A stretch of 13,870 nt of DNA from DATEEW01 sp035273665 (GCA_035273665.1 DATEOW010000058.1:1-13870), one strand, 5' to 3'; positions 6,278 through 13,870 are shown, counted from the first letter of the stretch. A program made the numbers and translations. The notes: generated from the letters alone by a model not told the origin.

Positions 6278-7813
6278 ATGAATTTGCTGAAGGCCTTGGC
6301 GACGGTAAGCGGCTTCACTTTCGTTTCTCGGGTTCTCGGTCTCGCGCGCGACTCGTTTATTGCCGCGTTATTTGGCGCTAGCGCGGCAACCGACGCCTTT
6401 GTAATCGCCTTTCGTATCCCCAACCTGTTGCGCCGCCTTTTCGCCGAGGGGGCTTTTTCACAGGCGTTCGTACCCGTTTTGGCCGAGTACAAAAGCCGTC
6501 GAGGGGAAGCCGACACCAAAATACTGATCGATCATGTCGCTACTACCCTCGCGGTCATACTGGTAGTGGCAACAATAATCGGCATGCTAGGCGCCACATT
6601 CATTGTCTATGTCACTGCGCCTGGGTTTGCCGACGAGCCGGAAAAATTTGCGCTCACCGTCACGATGTTGCGCATCACTTTTCCCTACATTCTATTTATC
6701 TCGCTTGTGGCTTTAGCGGGCGGCATTCTCAATACTTGGAGCCGCTTTGCGGTACCCGCGTTTACACCGACGTTGTTGAACGTCGCGTTTATTGCGGGCG
6801 CGCTTTTATTCGCCGATTATTTCGATCCGCCCATTTTGGTGCTCGCTTGGGCTGTCTTCGCGGGCGGCCTCTTGCAATTGTTTTTTCAAATCCCCGCCCT
6901 GCTGCGCATCGGCATGTTCCCCCGCTTGCGGTTCAATCCTGCCGATCCAGGCGTGCGACGCATTCTCTTGTTGATGGTGCCGGCGTTGCTGGGTGTGTCG
7001 ATTGCACAAGTCAGCCAGCTCCTTAACACGATCTTTGCCTCTTTTTTGCCCAGCGGGAGCGTTAGTTGGCTCTATTACGCCGACCGTTTGATGGAATTCC
7101 CGACCGGGCTCCTTGGCGTTGCGCTCGGCACGATCCTGCTGCCCAGCTTGGCGAAATATCACAGCGAAAAAAACGAAAGCGAATATTCAGCGCTACTCGA
7201 TTGGGGCTTGCGTTTGACGCTGATGCTCACCCTTCCAGCTGCGCTTGCCTTGGCGTTGCTCTCCGTGCCGTTGGTTTCCTCGCTCTTCCATTACGGCAAA
7301 TTCAGCGCCCTGGACTTAGCCATGACCCGTGAAGCCTTGATTGCATATAGCGCCGGCCTGCTGGGTCTGATTCTCGTAAAAATCCTCGCGCCGGGCTTTT
7401 ATGCCCGACAGGACATTCGCACGCCGGTGAAAATCGCGATCGTCACCCTGGTCGCGACGCAGTTAATGAACTTTGCCTTCTATAAACCGCTCGCCCATGC
7501 CGGCCTTGCACTTTCGATCGGATTGGGCGCATGCCTCAACGCGGCGCTGCTCTTCACTTTGCTGCGCAAACGCGGGATCTACAAACCCCAGCCTGGATGG
7601 GCTAAGTTCATCTGGAAACTCTTGATAGCGCTTGCCTTGATGGGTGCTGTGCTGTTTTTTATCAATCGACCCGACGCCTGGTGGGTTGAGGCGCACCTCC
7701 TCGAGCGCGTGCTGATGCTGAGCCTTCTTGTGGTGACTGGCGTGGCGGTATATTTTTGCGCCTTATGGCTTTTGGGATTTCGCGTGCGGGATTTCATGCG
7801 CCGCGGTGTGTGA
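6278..7813 (+). CDS. murJ: lipid II flippase MurJ
   Basis: MurJ flips undecaprenyl-linked peptidoglycan precursor across the inner membrane. The 511-residue product has many hydrophobic segments, consistent with the family's 14 helices. Its N-terminus reads NLLKALATVSGFTFVSRVLG, then ATDAFVIAFRIPNLLRRLFAEGAFSQAFVPVLAEY. Counted from the ATG at 6278, Arg18, Arg24, Asp39 and Arg52 fall at the same numbers as the functionally important residues of E. coli MurJ. This supports 6278 over the ATG at 6248 (ten extra residues, MTAAKKEKPG), which would leave a leader of about 5 nt. Neither start has a strong ribosome site. It heads the rightward train and is divergent from rpsT. Confidence 0.96.
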   Translation: MNLLKALATVSGFTFVSRVLGLARDSFIAALFGASAATDAFVIAFRIPNLLRRLFAEGAFSQAFVPVLAEYKSRRGEADTKILIDHVATTLAVILVVATIIGMLGATFIVYVTAPGFADEPEKFALTVTMLRITFPYILFISLVALAGGILNTWSRFAVPAFTPTLLNVAFIAGALLFADYFDPPILVLAWAVFAGGLLQLFFQIPALLRIGMFPRLRFNPADPGVRRILLLMVPALLGVSIAQVSQLLNTIFASFLPSGSVSWLYYADRLMEFPTGLLGVALGTILLPSLAKYHSEKNESEYSALLDWGLRLTLMLTLPAALALALLSVPLVSSLFHYGKFSALDLAMTREALIAYSAGLLGLILVKILAPGFYARQDIRTPVKIAIVTLVATQLMNFAFYKPLAHAGLALSIGLGACLNAALLFTLLRKRGIYKPQPGWAKFIWKLLIALALMGAVLFFINRPDAWWVEAHLLERVLMLSLLVVTGVAVYFCALWLLGFRVRDFMRRGV

Positions 7814-7827
7814 ACGAAGGAACAATC

Positions 7828-8448
7828 ATGCAATTGCAAAGTTCAAGCTTCGCCGATGGCCAGCGTATTCCCGGCGAGTTTGCGTTCGCGATCGCGGACG
7901 CGCCGATCAAACTCTCAAGCAACCGCAATCCGCACTTGCGTTGGTCAGATGCGCCGCCGGAGACAAAGTCCTTCGCTCTCATTTGCCACGATCCGGACGT
8001 ACCCAGCAAGGGCGACGATGTGAATCAGCCCGGCCGCACCGTTCCCGCCGGCTTGCCGCGCGTCGACTTCTATCACTGGCTACTGGTGGATATCCCGCCG
8101 TCGATGCAGGAGATCGTTGCGGGCGAGTTCTCTGACGGCGTCACGCCACGGGGTAAAAGCGGCCCCGCAGCGCCCCGGGGGACGAGACAAGGCATTAACG
8201 ACTATACGGGCTGGTTTGCATCCGATGAGGACATGCGCGGCGACTATTACGGATATGACGGGCCATGCCCACCCTGGAACGACGAGATCTTGCATCACTA
8301 TGTGTTCACGCTCTACGCACTGGATGTCTCGCACTGTCCAGTGCAAGGCAGCTTCAACGGTGCAGGCCTTCTAAGCGCGATTGGGCCGCATATATTGGCC
8401 AAGGCGTCGCTCACCGGTACTTACAGTCTTAATCCGGCAGTCCGCTGA
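7828..8448 (+). CDS. YbhB/YbcL (PEBP, Raf-kinase-inhibitor-like) family protein
   Basis: The 206-residue protein belongs to the phosphatidylethanolamine-binding protein family, bacterial YbhB/YbcL branch, whose physiological role in bacteria is unclear. Family signatures are NPHLRWSDAPPETKSFAL (34-51), the ligand-pocket DPDVP (55-59), FYHWLLVDIP (81-90), YGYDGPCPPWND (141-152) and HHYVFTLYALD (156-166). It is longer than E. coli YbhB (about 158), partly from a loop at about 60-80 and one at about 104-135. There is no signal peptide. The ATG at 7828 has GAAGGA about 7 nt upstream and lies 14 bp after the murJ stop. Its position between murJ and ribF suggests co-transcription, not necessarily shared function. 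Confidence 0.92.
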   Translation: MQLQSSSFADGQRIPGEFAFAIADAPIKLSSNRNPHLRWSDAPPETKSFALICHDPDVPSKGDDVNQPGRTVPAGLPRVDFYHWLLVDIPPSMQEIVAGEFSDGVTPRGKSGPAAPRGTRQGINDYTGWFASDEDMRGDYYGYDGPCPPWNDEILHHYVFTLYALDVSHCPVQGSFNGAGLLSAIGPHILAKASLTGTYSLNPAVR

Positions 8449-8449
8449 G

Positions 8450-8478
8450 TTTCGGTGCGCAGCCGAACCGGCTAAAAT
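8450..8478 (+). promoter_or_regulatory. candidate ribF promoter
   Basis: TAAAAT (8473-8478) lies 27 bp before the ribF ATG. At 17-bp spacing the -35 would be TTTCGG, a poor match. A 5-bp inverted repeat TTCGG/CCGAA (8451-8455 and 8463-8467) overlaps this -35. It could provide a second promoter for ribF-ileS-lspA-ispH inside the train. There is no FMN riboswitch in the gap. Confidence 0.35.
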
Positions 8479-8505
8479 GCCCGGCTTTCCCCCTTATGGA
8501 TTTTC

Positions 8506-9435
8506 ATGCTGATCAGTCGTTCCCTGGCGCCGCGTGAATTGCCGCCGGCGGCCTGGACGATCGGCAACTTCGACGGCGTGCACCTCGGTCATCAGGCGAT
8601 GTTGCGCGAGCTTCAAGCCGCAGCCAAAGCCCGAGGGCTGCGCGCCAGCGTATTGACGTTCGAACCCCACCCTCGGGAACTGTTCAACCCGGCGGCAGCA
8701 CCCACTCGACTGACTTCTCTACGGGAGAAACTGGAATTGCTTGCCGAACACGGCATTGAGCATGTGCATGTGCAACGCTTTACCCGCGCTTTCGCCGCCA
8801 TGAGCGCGGAGGACTTCACGGAGCAGTTATTGGTTGGGCAATTGCAGGCGCGGTGGGTTTTGGTGGGCGAAGATTTTCGATATGGTGCGCGCCGCTCAGG
8901 CGATCTGGCGCAATTGAAAAAAGCAGGCAAACGGCGCGGTGTTGAAGTGCATGCCATGCCGACCGTTGAGGCGAGCGGCGCCCGCGTGTCGAGCTCGGCG
9001 ATTCGCGAGGCCCTCGCGGCCGGCGATCTCAAGGGAGCGGAAGCTCTGCTCGGGCGGACTTACAGCATTAGCGGGCGGGTGGTTCGTGGTTTGCAATTGG
9101 GACGCAAACTCGGATTTCCGACGGCCAACGTACAGATGAAACACAACCGTCCGCCTCTGATGGGGATTTATGCGGTCCGTGTACATGGCGTAGGCGCCGC
9201 CCCTCGTGATGGTGTCGGGAGCATCGGACTCAGACCCACAGTGGACAGCAGCGGCAAGAAAACGCTTGAAGTGCATTTATTCGACTTTGCCGAAAGCATT
9301 TATGGGCGGCATGTTCGCGTGGAGTTCGTGACGAAGATCCGCGACGAAGTGAAGTACCCCGATCTGGAAAGTTTGAAAGCGCAAATTGCGCAGGACTGCG
9401 AGACGGCTCGCAGTATGTTGCTGACGAAGAACTAA
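8506..9435 (+). CDS. ribF: bifunctional riboflavin kinase / FMN adenylyltransferase
   Basis: RibF phosphorylates riboflavin to FMN and adenylates FMN to FAD. The 309-residue protein (E. coli 313) has both domains. The N-terminal adenylyltransferase carries GNFDGVHLGHQ (20-30), FEPHPRELF (52-60), GEDFRYG (121-127) and VSSSAIREAL (161-170). The C-terminal kinase domain starts near GRTYSISGRVVRG (183-195), with GFPTANV (203-209), GVGSIGLRPTV (236-246) and LEVHLFDF, whose Glu255 fits the catalytic glutamate. It ends 10 bp before ileS, the same order as in E. coli. The start ATG at 8506 follows the predicted promoter by about 20 nt and has only a weak ribosome site. Confidence 0.97.
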   Translation: MLISRSLAPRELPPAAWTIGNFDGVHLGHQAMLRELQAAAKARGLRASVLTFEPHPRELFNPAAAPTRLTSLREKLELLAEHGIEHVHVQRFTRAFAAMSAEDFTEQLLVGQLQARWVLVGEDFRYGARRSGDLAQLKKAGKRRGVEVHAMPTVEASGARVSSSAIREALAAGDLKGAEALLGRTYSISGRVVRGLQLGRKLGFPTANVQMKHNRPPLMGIYAVRVHGVGAAPRDGVGSIGLRPTVDSSGKKTLEVHLFDFAESIYGRHVRVEFVTKIRDEVKYPDLESLKAQIAQDCETARSMLLTKN

Positions 9436-9445
9436 GAACCTGACG

Positions 9446-12220
9446 ATGTCCGATTATAAAAAAAGTCTCAACCTCCCCGATACGCCTTTTCCAATGCGGG
9501 GGGATCTAGCCAAGCGCGAGCCGGCATGGATCAAGCAATGGCAGGAAACGAAGCTTTACGAGCGCCTGAGGGATGTGTGCAAAGGCAGGCCTCGCTTCGT
9601 GCTGCACGACGGACCGCCCTATGCAAACGGCGATATTCACATCGGTCACGCGGTCAATAAGATTCTCAAAGACATGATCGTCAAGTCGAAGACGCTGTCG
9701 GGCTTCGACGCACCCTATGTGCCGGGTTGGGATTGCCACGGATTACCGATCGAACATCAGATCGAAAAGGAGCACGGCAAAGATATCGATCCGAATAAGG
9801 CGCGTGAACTTTGCCGTGCTTACGCGACGGAGCAAGTGGAACGGCAAAAGAAGGATTTCATCCGACTCGGTGTGCTTGCCGATTGGGATGCGCCGTATAA
9901 GACGATGGATTTTCGCACCGAGGCGGGTGAGATTCGTGCGTTGGGCAACATCCTTCGCAAAGGCCTGCTTTATCGCGGGCAAAAACCAGTCAACTGGTGC
10001 ATCGACTGCGCCTCCTCTCTTGCCGAGGCGGAGGTCGATTATGAAGACCGTACTTCGGATGCGGTTGATGTCGCCTTTGACTTTGTCGACCGCAGCGCCT
10101 TGGCAGAAGCATTCGGCCTATCGCATCTACCGGATGGCAAAACTTCTGCCGCGATCTGGACCACGACACCGTGGACACTGCCCGCCAACCAAGCGGTATC
10201 GGCGCATCCCGAGTTCGAGTATCAACTCATACAAACGACTAAGGGTTTGCTGGTCTTGGCAACGGAGCTCAGCGCCGGATCTCTCGATCGTTACGAGCTC
10301 ACAGAAAGACGCGTTCTAGCGACCACTGTAGGTAAGAAACTCGAAGGCTTGACACTCCAACATCCTTTTCTCGACCGGGTTGTGCCGATTGTTGTTGGAG
10401 AACACGTCACGCTGGAAGCCGGTACCGGTTTAGTTCACACCGCACCGGCACATGGTGTCGACGATTACATCGTCGGCTTGGGGTATCAATTACCCGTCGA
10501 TAACCCGGTGGGCGATGACGGCCGCTTTTTTGCCAAGACCCCGCTAGTGGGGGGGAAAACAGTATGGGAAGCCAATCCAATCATCATTGCCGAGTTGGAG
10601 AGAAAAGGCGCTCTGCTCAAACATGCCAGATTGAAGCATAGCTATCCGCACTGCTGGCGGCACAAGACCCCGATCATTTTCCGTGCGACGACCCAATGGT
10701 TTATCGGCATGGATCGCAACACGCCGGCGGGGAAAAGCTTGCGCGAAACTTCGCTCGATGCAGTGCAGGCAACGGCTTTCTATCCGGACTGGGGCCAAGC
10801 GCGCTTGCATGGGATGATCGCCAATCGGCCTGATTGGTGCGTCTCGCGTCAACGCAATTGGGGTGTACCGATTCCTTTCTTTGTGCATAAGGAAAGCGGC
10901 GAATTGCATCCCGACAGCGATGCCTTGCTCGAACGCGCCGCGCAAGCGGTAGAACAAGGCGGATTGGAAGCGTGGTTCCGAATGAATGCCGAAGATTTCG
11001 GCGTCGACCCCAAGCAATACAACAAAATCAAAGATACGCTCGACGTCTGGTTCGATTCCGGCGTTACGCATTCGACTGTCCTGCGAGCCGAAGGCGACAA
11101 AAGGTTTGCCTGGCCGGCGGATTTATATCTGGAAGGGTCCGATCAGCATCGCGGCTGGTTCCATTCTTCACTACTTACTGCATGCGCGATGGATGGACGA
11201 GCGCCCTATCAGGGCCTACTGACGCACGGCTTCGTGGTCGATGGCGATGGGCGCAAGATGAGCAAGTCCAAGGGCAATGTCGTCGCGCCGCAAAAGGTGT
11301 CCGATACCTTAGGCGCCGATATATTGCGGCTGTGGGTGGGCGCCACGGATTACTCGGGCGAATTGTCGATCTCGGACGAAATTCTGAAGCGAGTGGTCGA
11401 GTCCTATCGACGCATTCGCAATACCTTGCGTTTCTTGCTGGCGAATCTGGCGGACTACGACCCCGCACATGCAATGCCGGTCGCGCAATGGGTGGAGATC
11501 GATCGTTACGCTGTGGCGCTCACAGAGAACTTGCAGCGTGAGTTGGAAGGTCACTATGCGCGATATGAGTTCCACAATGTCGTGCAAAAGCTTCAAAGCT
11601 TCTGCTCCGAAGACTTGGGCGCCTTCTATCTCGACATTCTCAAAGATCGGCTTTATACGACTGCGACAGACTCGCCGGCGCGGCGATCCGCGCAAAATGC
11701 GCTCTATCACATCACGCAGAGCCTGCTCCGGCTCATGGCGCCCATCCTTAGCTTTACCGCAGAGGAAGCTTGGTCACTGATCACTGCAAAGCCGGAGGAC
11801 AGCGTGTTCTTTCAAACATGGCACGATTTCCCCGCCGTCCCGGACAGCGCAGCGCTTATGTCCCGCTGGAGCGTCTTACGCCAAGTGCGCGCCGAAGTGC
11901 AGAAGGACATGGAGCAACTGCGCGCCGCCGGCAGCATTGGCTCGTCGCTGCAAGCCGATGTGGAGATTCATGCTTCGGGCGATCGATATACCGCCTTGTC
12001 GAGCATTGGCGACGACCTGCGCTTTGTGTTCATCAGCTCGCGCGCAACGCTTGTGAAAGCCTCGACGGAAAAGATCATTGTTATGCCGAGCACGTCGCAA
12101 AAATGCGAGCGTTGCTGGCACTACCGCGAGGACGTCGGCGCGGATGATACGCATCCATCGATTTGTGGGCGCTGCGTCAGCAATTTATATGGGAGCGGCG
12201 AGCCGCGGAACCATGCCTGA
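9446..12220 (+). CDS. ileS: isoleucyl-tRNA synthetase
   Basis: This class I synthetase charges tRNA-Ile and edits misactivated valine. The 924-residue product (E. coli 938) is complete: HIGH at 65-68 inside PYANGDIHIGHAVNK, the WDCHGLPIE motif soon after, the editing-domain TTTPWTLPANQAVS and THTAPAHG-like (VHTAPAHGVDDY) motifs, KMSKS at 604-608, and the C-terminal zinc ribbon with Cys887, Cys890, Cys907 and Cys910 (CERC and CGRC). The long anticodon-binding domain lies between KMSKS and the ribbon. No T-box leader precedes it. It starts 10 bp after ribF and overlaps lspA by 8 bp. I see nothing broken or missing. Confidence 0.99.
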   Translation: MSDYKKSLNLPDTPFPMRGDLAKREPAWIKQWQETKLYERLRDVCKGRPRFVLHDGPPYANGDIHIGHAVNKILKDMIVKSKTLSGFDAPYVPGWDCHGLPIEHQIEKEHGKDIDPNKARELCRAYATEQVERQKKDFIRLGVLADWDAPYKTMDFRTEAGEIRALGNILRKGLLYRGQKPVNWCIDCASSLAEAEVDYEDRTSDAVDVAFDFVDRSALAEAFGLSHLPDGKTSAAIWTTTPWTLPANQAVSAHPEFEYQLIQTTKGLLVLATELSAGSLDRYELTERRVLATTVGKKLEGLTLQHPFLDRVVPIVVGEHVTLEAGTGLVHTAPAHGVDDYIVGLGYQLPVDNPVGDDGRFFAKTPLVGGKTVWEANPIIIAELERKGALLKHARLKHSYPHCWRHKTPIIFRATTQWFIGMDRNTPAGKSLRETSLDAVQATAFYPDWGQARLHGMIANRPDWCVSRQRNWGVPIPFFVHKESGELHPDSDALLERAAQAVEQGGLEAWFRMNAEDFGVDPKQYNKIKDTLDVWFDSGVTHSTVLRAEGDKRFAWPADLYLEGSDQHRGWFHSSLLTACAMDGRAPYQGLLTHGFVVDGDGRKMSKSKGNVVAPQKVSDTLGADILRLWVGATDYSGELSISDEILKRVVESYRRIRNTLRFLLANLADYDPAHAMPVAQWVEIDRYAVALTENLQRELEGHYARYEFHNVVQKLQSFCSEDLGAFYLDILKDRLYTTATDSPARRSAQNALYHITQSLLRLMAPILSFTAEEAWSLITAKPEDSVFFQTWHDFPAVPDSAALMSRWSVLRQVRAEVQKDMEQLRAAGSIGSSLQADVEIHASGDRYTALSSIGDDLRFVFISSRATLVKASTEKIIVMPSTSQKCERCWHYREDVGADDTHPSICGRCVSNLYGSGEPRNHA

Positions 12221-12698
12221 AGAAAAGACAACAACGATGCTTCGCTGGCTTCCTGCTGCCGGTTTGATCGCCCTCGCAGATCAGGCCACGAAATGGTGGA
12301 TTCTTTCAGCGCTGAAGGACGGACAACCGATCCAGGTCACGAGCTTCTTCGACTTGGTGCTCGCTTATAACCGCGGCGCCGCATTTAGCTTCCTCGCCGA
12401 TCAAGACGGGTGGCAGCGGTTGTTTTTCATCGCAATTGCAGTCGTCGCGAGCGGTGTCATCATCTATCTGTTACGTAAACACGCTGACGAGAAGATTTTC
12501 TGTCTTGGCCTTGCGCTGATTCTCGGCGGCGCTTTGGGAAACCTCTGGGATCGCGTCTTACTGGGTCATGTCGTCGATTTCCTACTTTTTCATTGGCAGG
12601 GCCGCGCGTTTCCGGCTTTTAATCTGGCTGATAGCGCGATCACGCTTGGCGCCGGACTCCTGATTCTCGACAGCTTCCGCAGCAAGAAAGCGCGTTAA
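12213..12698 (+). CDS. lspA: lipoprotein signal peptidase (signal peptidase II)
   Basis: LspA removes signal peptides from diacylglyceryl-modified prolipoproteins in the inner membrane. The 161-residue protein has four hydrophobic segments and the family motifs ADQATKWW (22-29), YNRGAAFSFLAD (52-63), GGALGNLWDR (105-114), VVDFLLFH and FNLADSAI (137-143). Asp122 and Asp140 fit the catalytic aspartate pair. I chose ATG 12213 (MPEEKTTTMLRW), which overlaps the ileS end by 8 bp and gives a normal length; ATG 12237 is also possible. The frame is open further upstream, but that is ileS sequence read in another frame. The order ileS-lspA is conserved across proteobacteria. Confidence 0.96.
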   Translation: MPEEKTTTMLRWLPAAGLIALADQATKWWILSALKDGQPIQVTSFFDLVLAYNRGAAFSFLADQDGWQRLFFIAIAVVASGVIIYLLRKHADEKIFCLGLALILGGALGNLWDRVLLGHVVDFLLFHWQGRAFPAFNLADSAITLGAGLLILDSFRSKKAR

Positions 12699-12708
12699 AA
12701 TAAGCGCC

Positions 12709-13647
12709 ATGTCCGACGTTTCCATGGAAGTTTTGCTCGCCAATCCACGCGGCTTCTGCGCCGGCGTCGAGAGGGCGATCGCAATCGTCGAACGCGCGCT
12801 TGCGATCCACGGCGCGCCTATTTACGTTCGTCATGAAATCGTCCACAACAAATTCGTTGTTGAAGACCTACGCGCCAAAGGCGCCATCTTCGTTGACGAG
12901 TTGGAAGAAGTCCCGCCCGGTTCCACCGTCATTTTCTCTGCGCACGGCGTCGCGAAAACGGTGCGCGGCGAAGCCGAGTCGCGCGGGCTGCAAGTATTCG
13001 ACGCAACCTGTCCATTGGTCACAAAGGTGCATGTAGAAGTCTCGAAGATGCTCAAGGCCGGCTGCGAGATCGTCATGATCGGCCATCGCGGACACCCAGA
13101 GGCCGAAGGGACCATGGGCCAGGCCGACGAGGGTATGCATCTTGTCGAAACGCTCGAAGATGTTGCGAAACTTCAGATTCGAAACCCACAACAAGTGGCA
13201 TACGTCACGCAGACCACGCTATCCGTCGACGACGCGGCAACCATTGTTGCCGCGTTGAAAGCGCGCTACCCCGCGATCATCGGACCGAAGAAAGACGATA
13301 TCTGCTATGCCACGCAAAACCGTCAAGACGCGGTGAAGTTCATGGCGCCCAAAAGCGATGTTGTCATCGTGGTCGGCTCGCCAAATAGTTCCAACTCCAA
13401 TCGGCTGCGCGAAGTCGCCCAGAACATGGGCATCCCCGCGTATATGGTCGACCATGAAGACCAAATCGATCCGCAATGGGTTGCCGGCAAACGCCGCCTG
13501 GGCGTCACAGCCGGCGCCTCGGCACCACAAGTACTTGTCGACCGTGTGATCGACCGCTTGAGAAAGCTCGGCGTGCAGCGCGTCAGTCAGCTCGAGGGTG
13601 TGGAAGAGAATGTGAGCTTCCCGCTCCCGAAAGGTCTGAGCTTGTAA
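12709..13647 (+). CDS. ispH: 4-hydroxy-3-methylbut-2-enyl diphosphate reductase IspH
   Basis: IspH makes isopentenyl and dimethylallyl diphosphate in the last MEP-pathway step, using a [4Fe-4S] cluster. The 312-residue protein keeps the cluster cysteines Cys17 (NPRGFCAGVERA), Cys101 (ATCPLVTKVH) and Cys199 (DDICYATQNRQ). Substrate-binding His46, His79 (SAHGV) and His129 are present, with Glu131 in GHPEAEGTMGQ as proton-relay residue, then QTTLSVDD, GSPNSSNSNRL and VTAGASAP. The chosen start is 12709, 10 bp after lspA; ATG 12724 (MEVLLANPRG) would match the E. coli N-terminus and is a fair alternative. The fkpB gene that separates lspA and ispH in E. coli is absent. A strong terminator follows. 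Confidence 0.98.
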   Translation: MSDVSMEVLLANPRGFCAGVERAIAIVERALAIHGAPIYVRHEIVHNKFVVEDLRAKGAIFVDELEEVPPGSTVIFSAHGVAKTVRGEAESRGLQVFDATCPLVTKVHVEVSKMLKAGCEIVMIGHRGHPEAEGTMGQADEGMHLVETLEDVAKLQIRNPQQVAYVTQTTLSVDDAATIVAALKARYPAIIGPKKDDICYATQNRQDAVKFMAPKSDVVIVVGSPNSSNSNRLREVAQNMGIPAYMVDHEDQIDPQWVAGKRRLGVTAGASAPQVLVDRVIDRLRKLGVQRVSQLEGVEENVSFPLPKGLSL

Positions 13648-13659
13648 GCTTGCGGGAAA

Positions 13660-13686
13660 AGAAAGGGCTCCGATGGAGCCCTTTCT
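13660..13686 (+). terminator. terminator after ispH, probably bidirectional
   Basis: A perfect 12-bp stem AGAAAGGGCTCC / GGAGCCCTTTCT closes a 3-nt loop 13 bp after the ispH stop. The plus strand continues into ATCTTTT. The minus strand reads TTTCTTTTCC at and past the stem, so it can also end the leftward gene at 13708-13870. Confidence 0.9.
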
Positions 13687-13707
13687 ATCTTTTACTGCCT
13701 GAGATTA

Positions 13708-13870
13708 TTAGCGCACTAGTTCGCGCCAACTTGTACGCACGCCTGCAGGAGGCGTACCAGGCGGAGGCGGATCGAATTTGCATAAGCGACCCTTACATTT
13801 CTTCTTCTCAGGGCCCTCAGGGCCGTCAGCCGAGCCCGTTGGGCCCGACAGCGTCACGATGGCATCCTGC
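13708..13870 (-). CDS. 3' end of an unidentified leftward gene, possibly PilY1-like
   Basis: A frame open from the right edge encodes 53 residues ending at TAA (13710-13708). It reads QDAIVTLSGPTGSADG, then PEGPEKKKCKGRLCKFD, the proline run PPPPGTPPAG and the terminus VRTSWRELVR. The two cysteines six residues apart and the low-complexity Gly/Pro content suggest an exported or surface protein tail. PilY1-type pilus-tip proteins often end with an SWRE/SWRQ-like sequence, as I recall, and the pilY1 cluster sits beside ispH in Pseudomonas aeruginosa, so this is a plausible but unproven identity. That it is a real gene is supported by the frame ending just before the shared terminator. Confidence 0.5.
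   Translation of the reverse strand, partial: QDAIVTLSGPTGSADGPEGPEKKKCKGRLCKFDPPPPGTPPAGVRTSWRELVR

Noticed and set aside
8449..8505. Possible FMN riboswitch before ribF
   Set aside because: The 57-bp gap is too short and lacks the conserved RFN helices.
9436..9445. Possible T-box or leader-peptide control of ileS
   Set aside because: Only 10 bp separate ribF and ileS, and no hairpin-terminator structure is present.
10544..11071. 175-codon leftward open frame inside ileS, with a 189-codon rightward one at 10972-11541
   Set aside because: Both lie entirely within the ileS frame, which carries every expected motif. They have no ribosome site or recognisable product and are typical off-frame readings of GC-rich coding DNA.
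1..13870. CRISPR array, tRNA, rRNA, insertion sequence, integrase or toxin-antitoxin pair
   Set aside because: No spaced direct repeats, cloverleaf-like sequence, transposase motif or small toxin/antitoxin gene pair was found on either strand.

Overview
This window looks like ordinary chromosome from a proteobacterium, most likely a betaproteobacterium. The GC content is moderate to high and coding density is very high. Two conserved neighbourhoods point this way: pmbA divergent from yjgA/darP with mog following, and rpsT divergent from a murJ-ribF-ileS-lspA-ispH train. The assignment rests on gene order and protein resemblance only, with no marker phylogeny. I see no tRNA, rRNA, CRISPR array, insertion sequence, phage gene or sign of recent transfer.

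Region 1 (1-3772). A truncated pmbA/tldE reads leftward off the window edge. From the short divergent promoter region a rightward five-gene train runs: darP (yjgA), a secreted DUF3617 protein, mog, an alpha/beta-hydrolase esterase and a membrane-anchored AsmA/DUF748-like protein. The genes are 9 bp apart or overlap by 4 to 14 bp, so they are probably one operon. Their functions (ribosome assembly, molybdenum cofactor, ester hydrolysis, envelope) are not obviously one pathway.

Region 2 (3778-6145). Three leftward genes lie here. The first encodes a 504-residue protein with a divergent PilZ-like segment, a candidate cyclic-di-GMP effector. The second is a small unrecognised gene of 74 codons. 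The third is rpsT (ribosomal protein S20), with a clear promoter and a textbook terminator. The two gaps in this region (5293-5438 and 5664-5875) hold only promoter-like sequence and hairpins.

Region 3 (6231-13686). A rightward train: murJ (lipid II flippase), a PEBP/YbhB-family protein, ribF (FMN/FAD synthesis), ileS (isoleucyl-tRNA synthetase), lspA (lipoprotein signal peptidase) and ispH (last step of the MEP isoprenoid pathway). It ends at a strong, probably bidirectional, terminator. This resembles the E. coli rpsT/ribF-ileS-lspA-fkpB-ispH cluster, with murJ and the PEBP gene added and fkpB absent. Several products serve the envelope: MurJ moves the peptidoglycan precursor, IspH feeds undecaprenyl phosphate synthesis and LspA matures lipoproteins.

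Region 4 (13708-13870). The last 53 codons of a leftward gene face ispH across the shared terminator. The proline-rich tail ending in a TSWREL-type sequence could be the end of a PilY1-like pilus protein, but this is tentative.

I found no convincing undescribed multi-gene system. The least-explained items are the PilZ-like protein, the small protein beside it, the AsmA-like protein and the truncated gene at the right edge.
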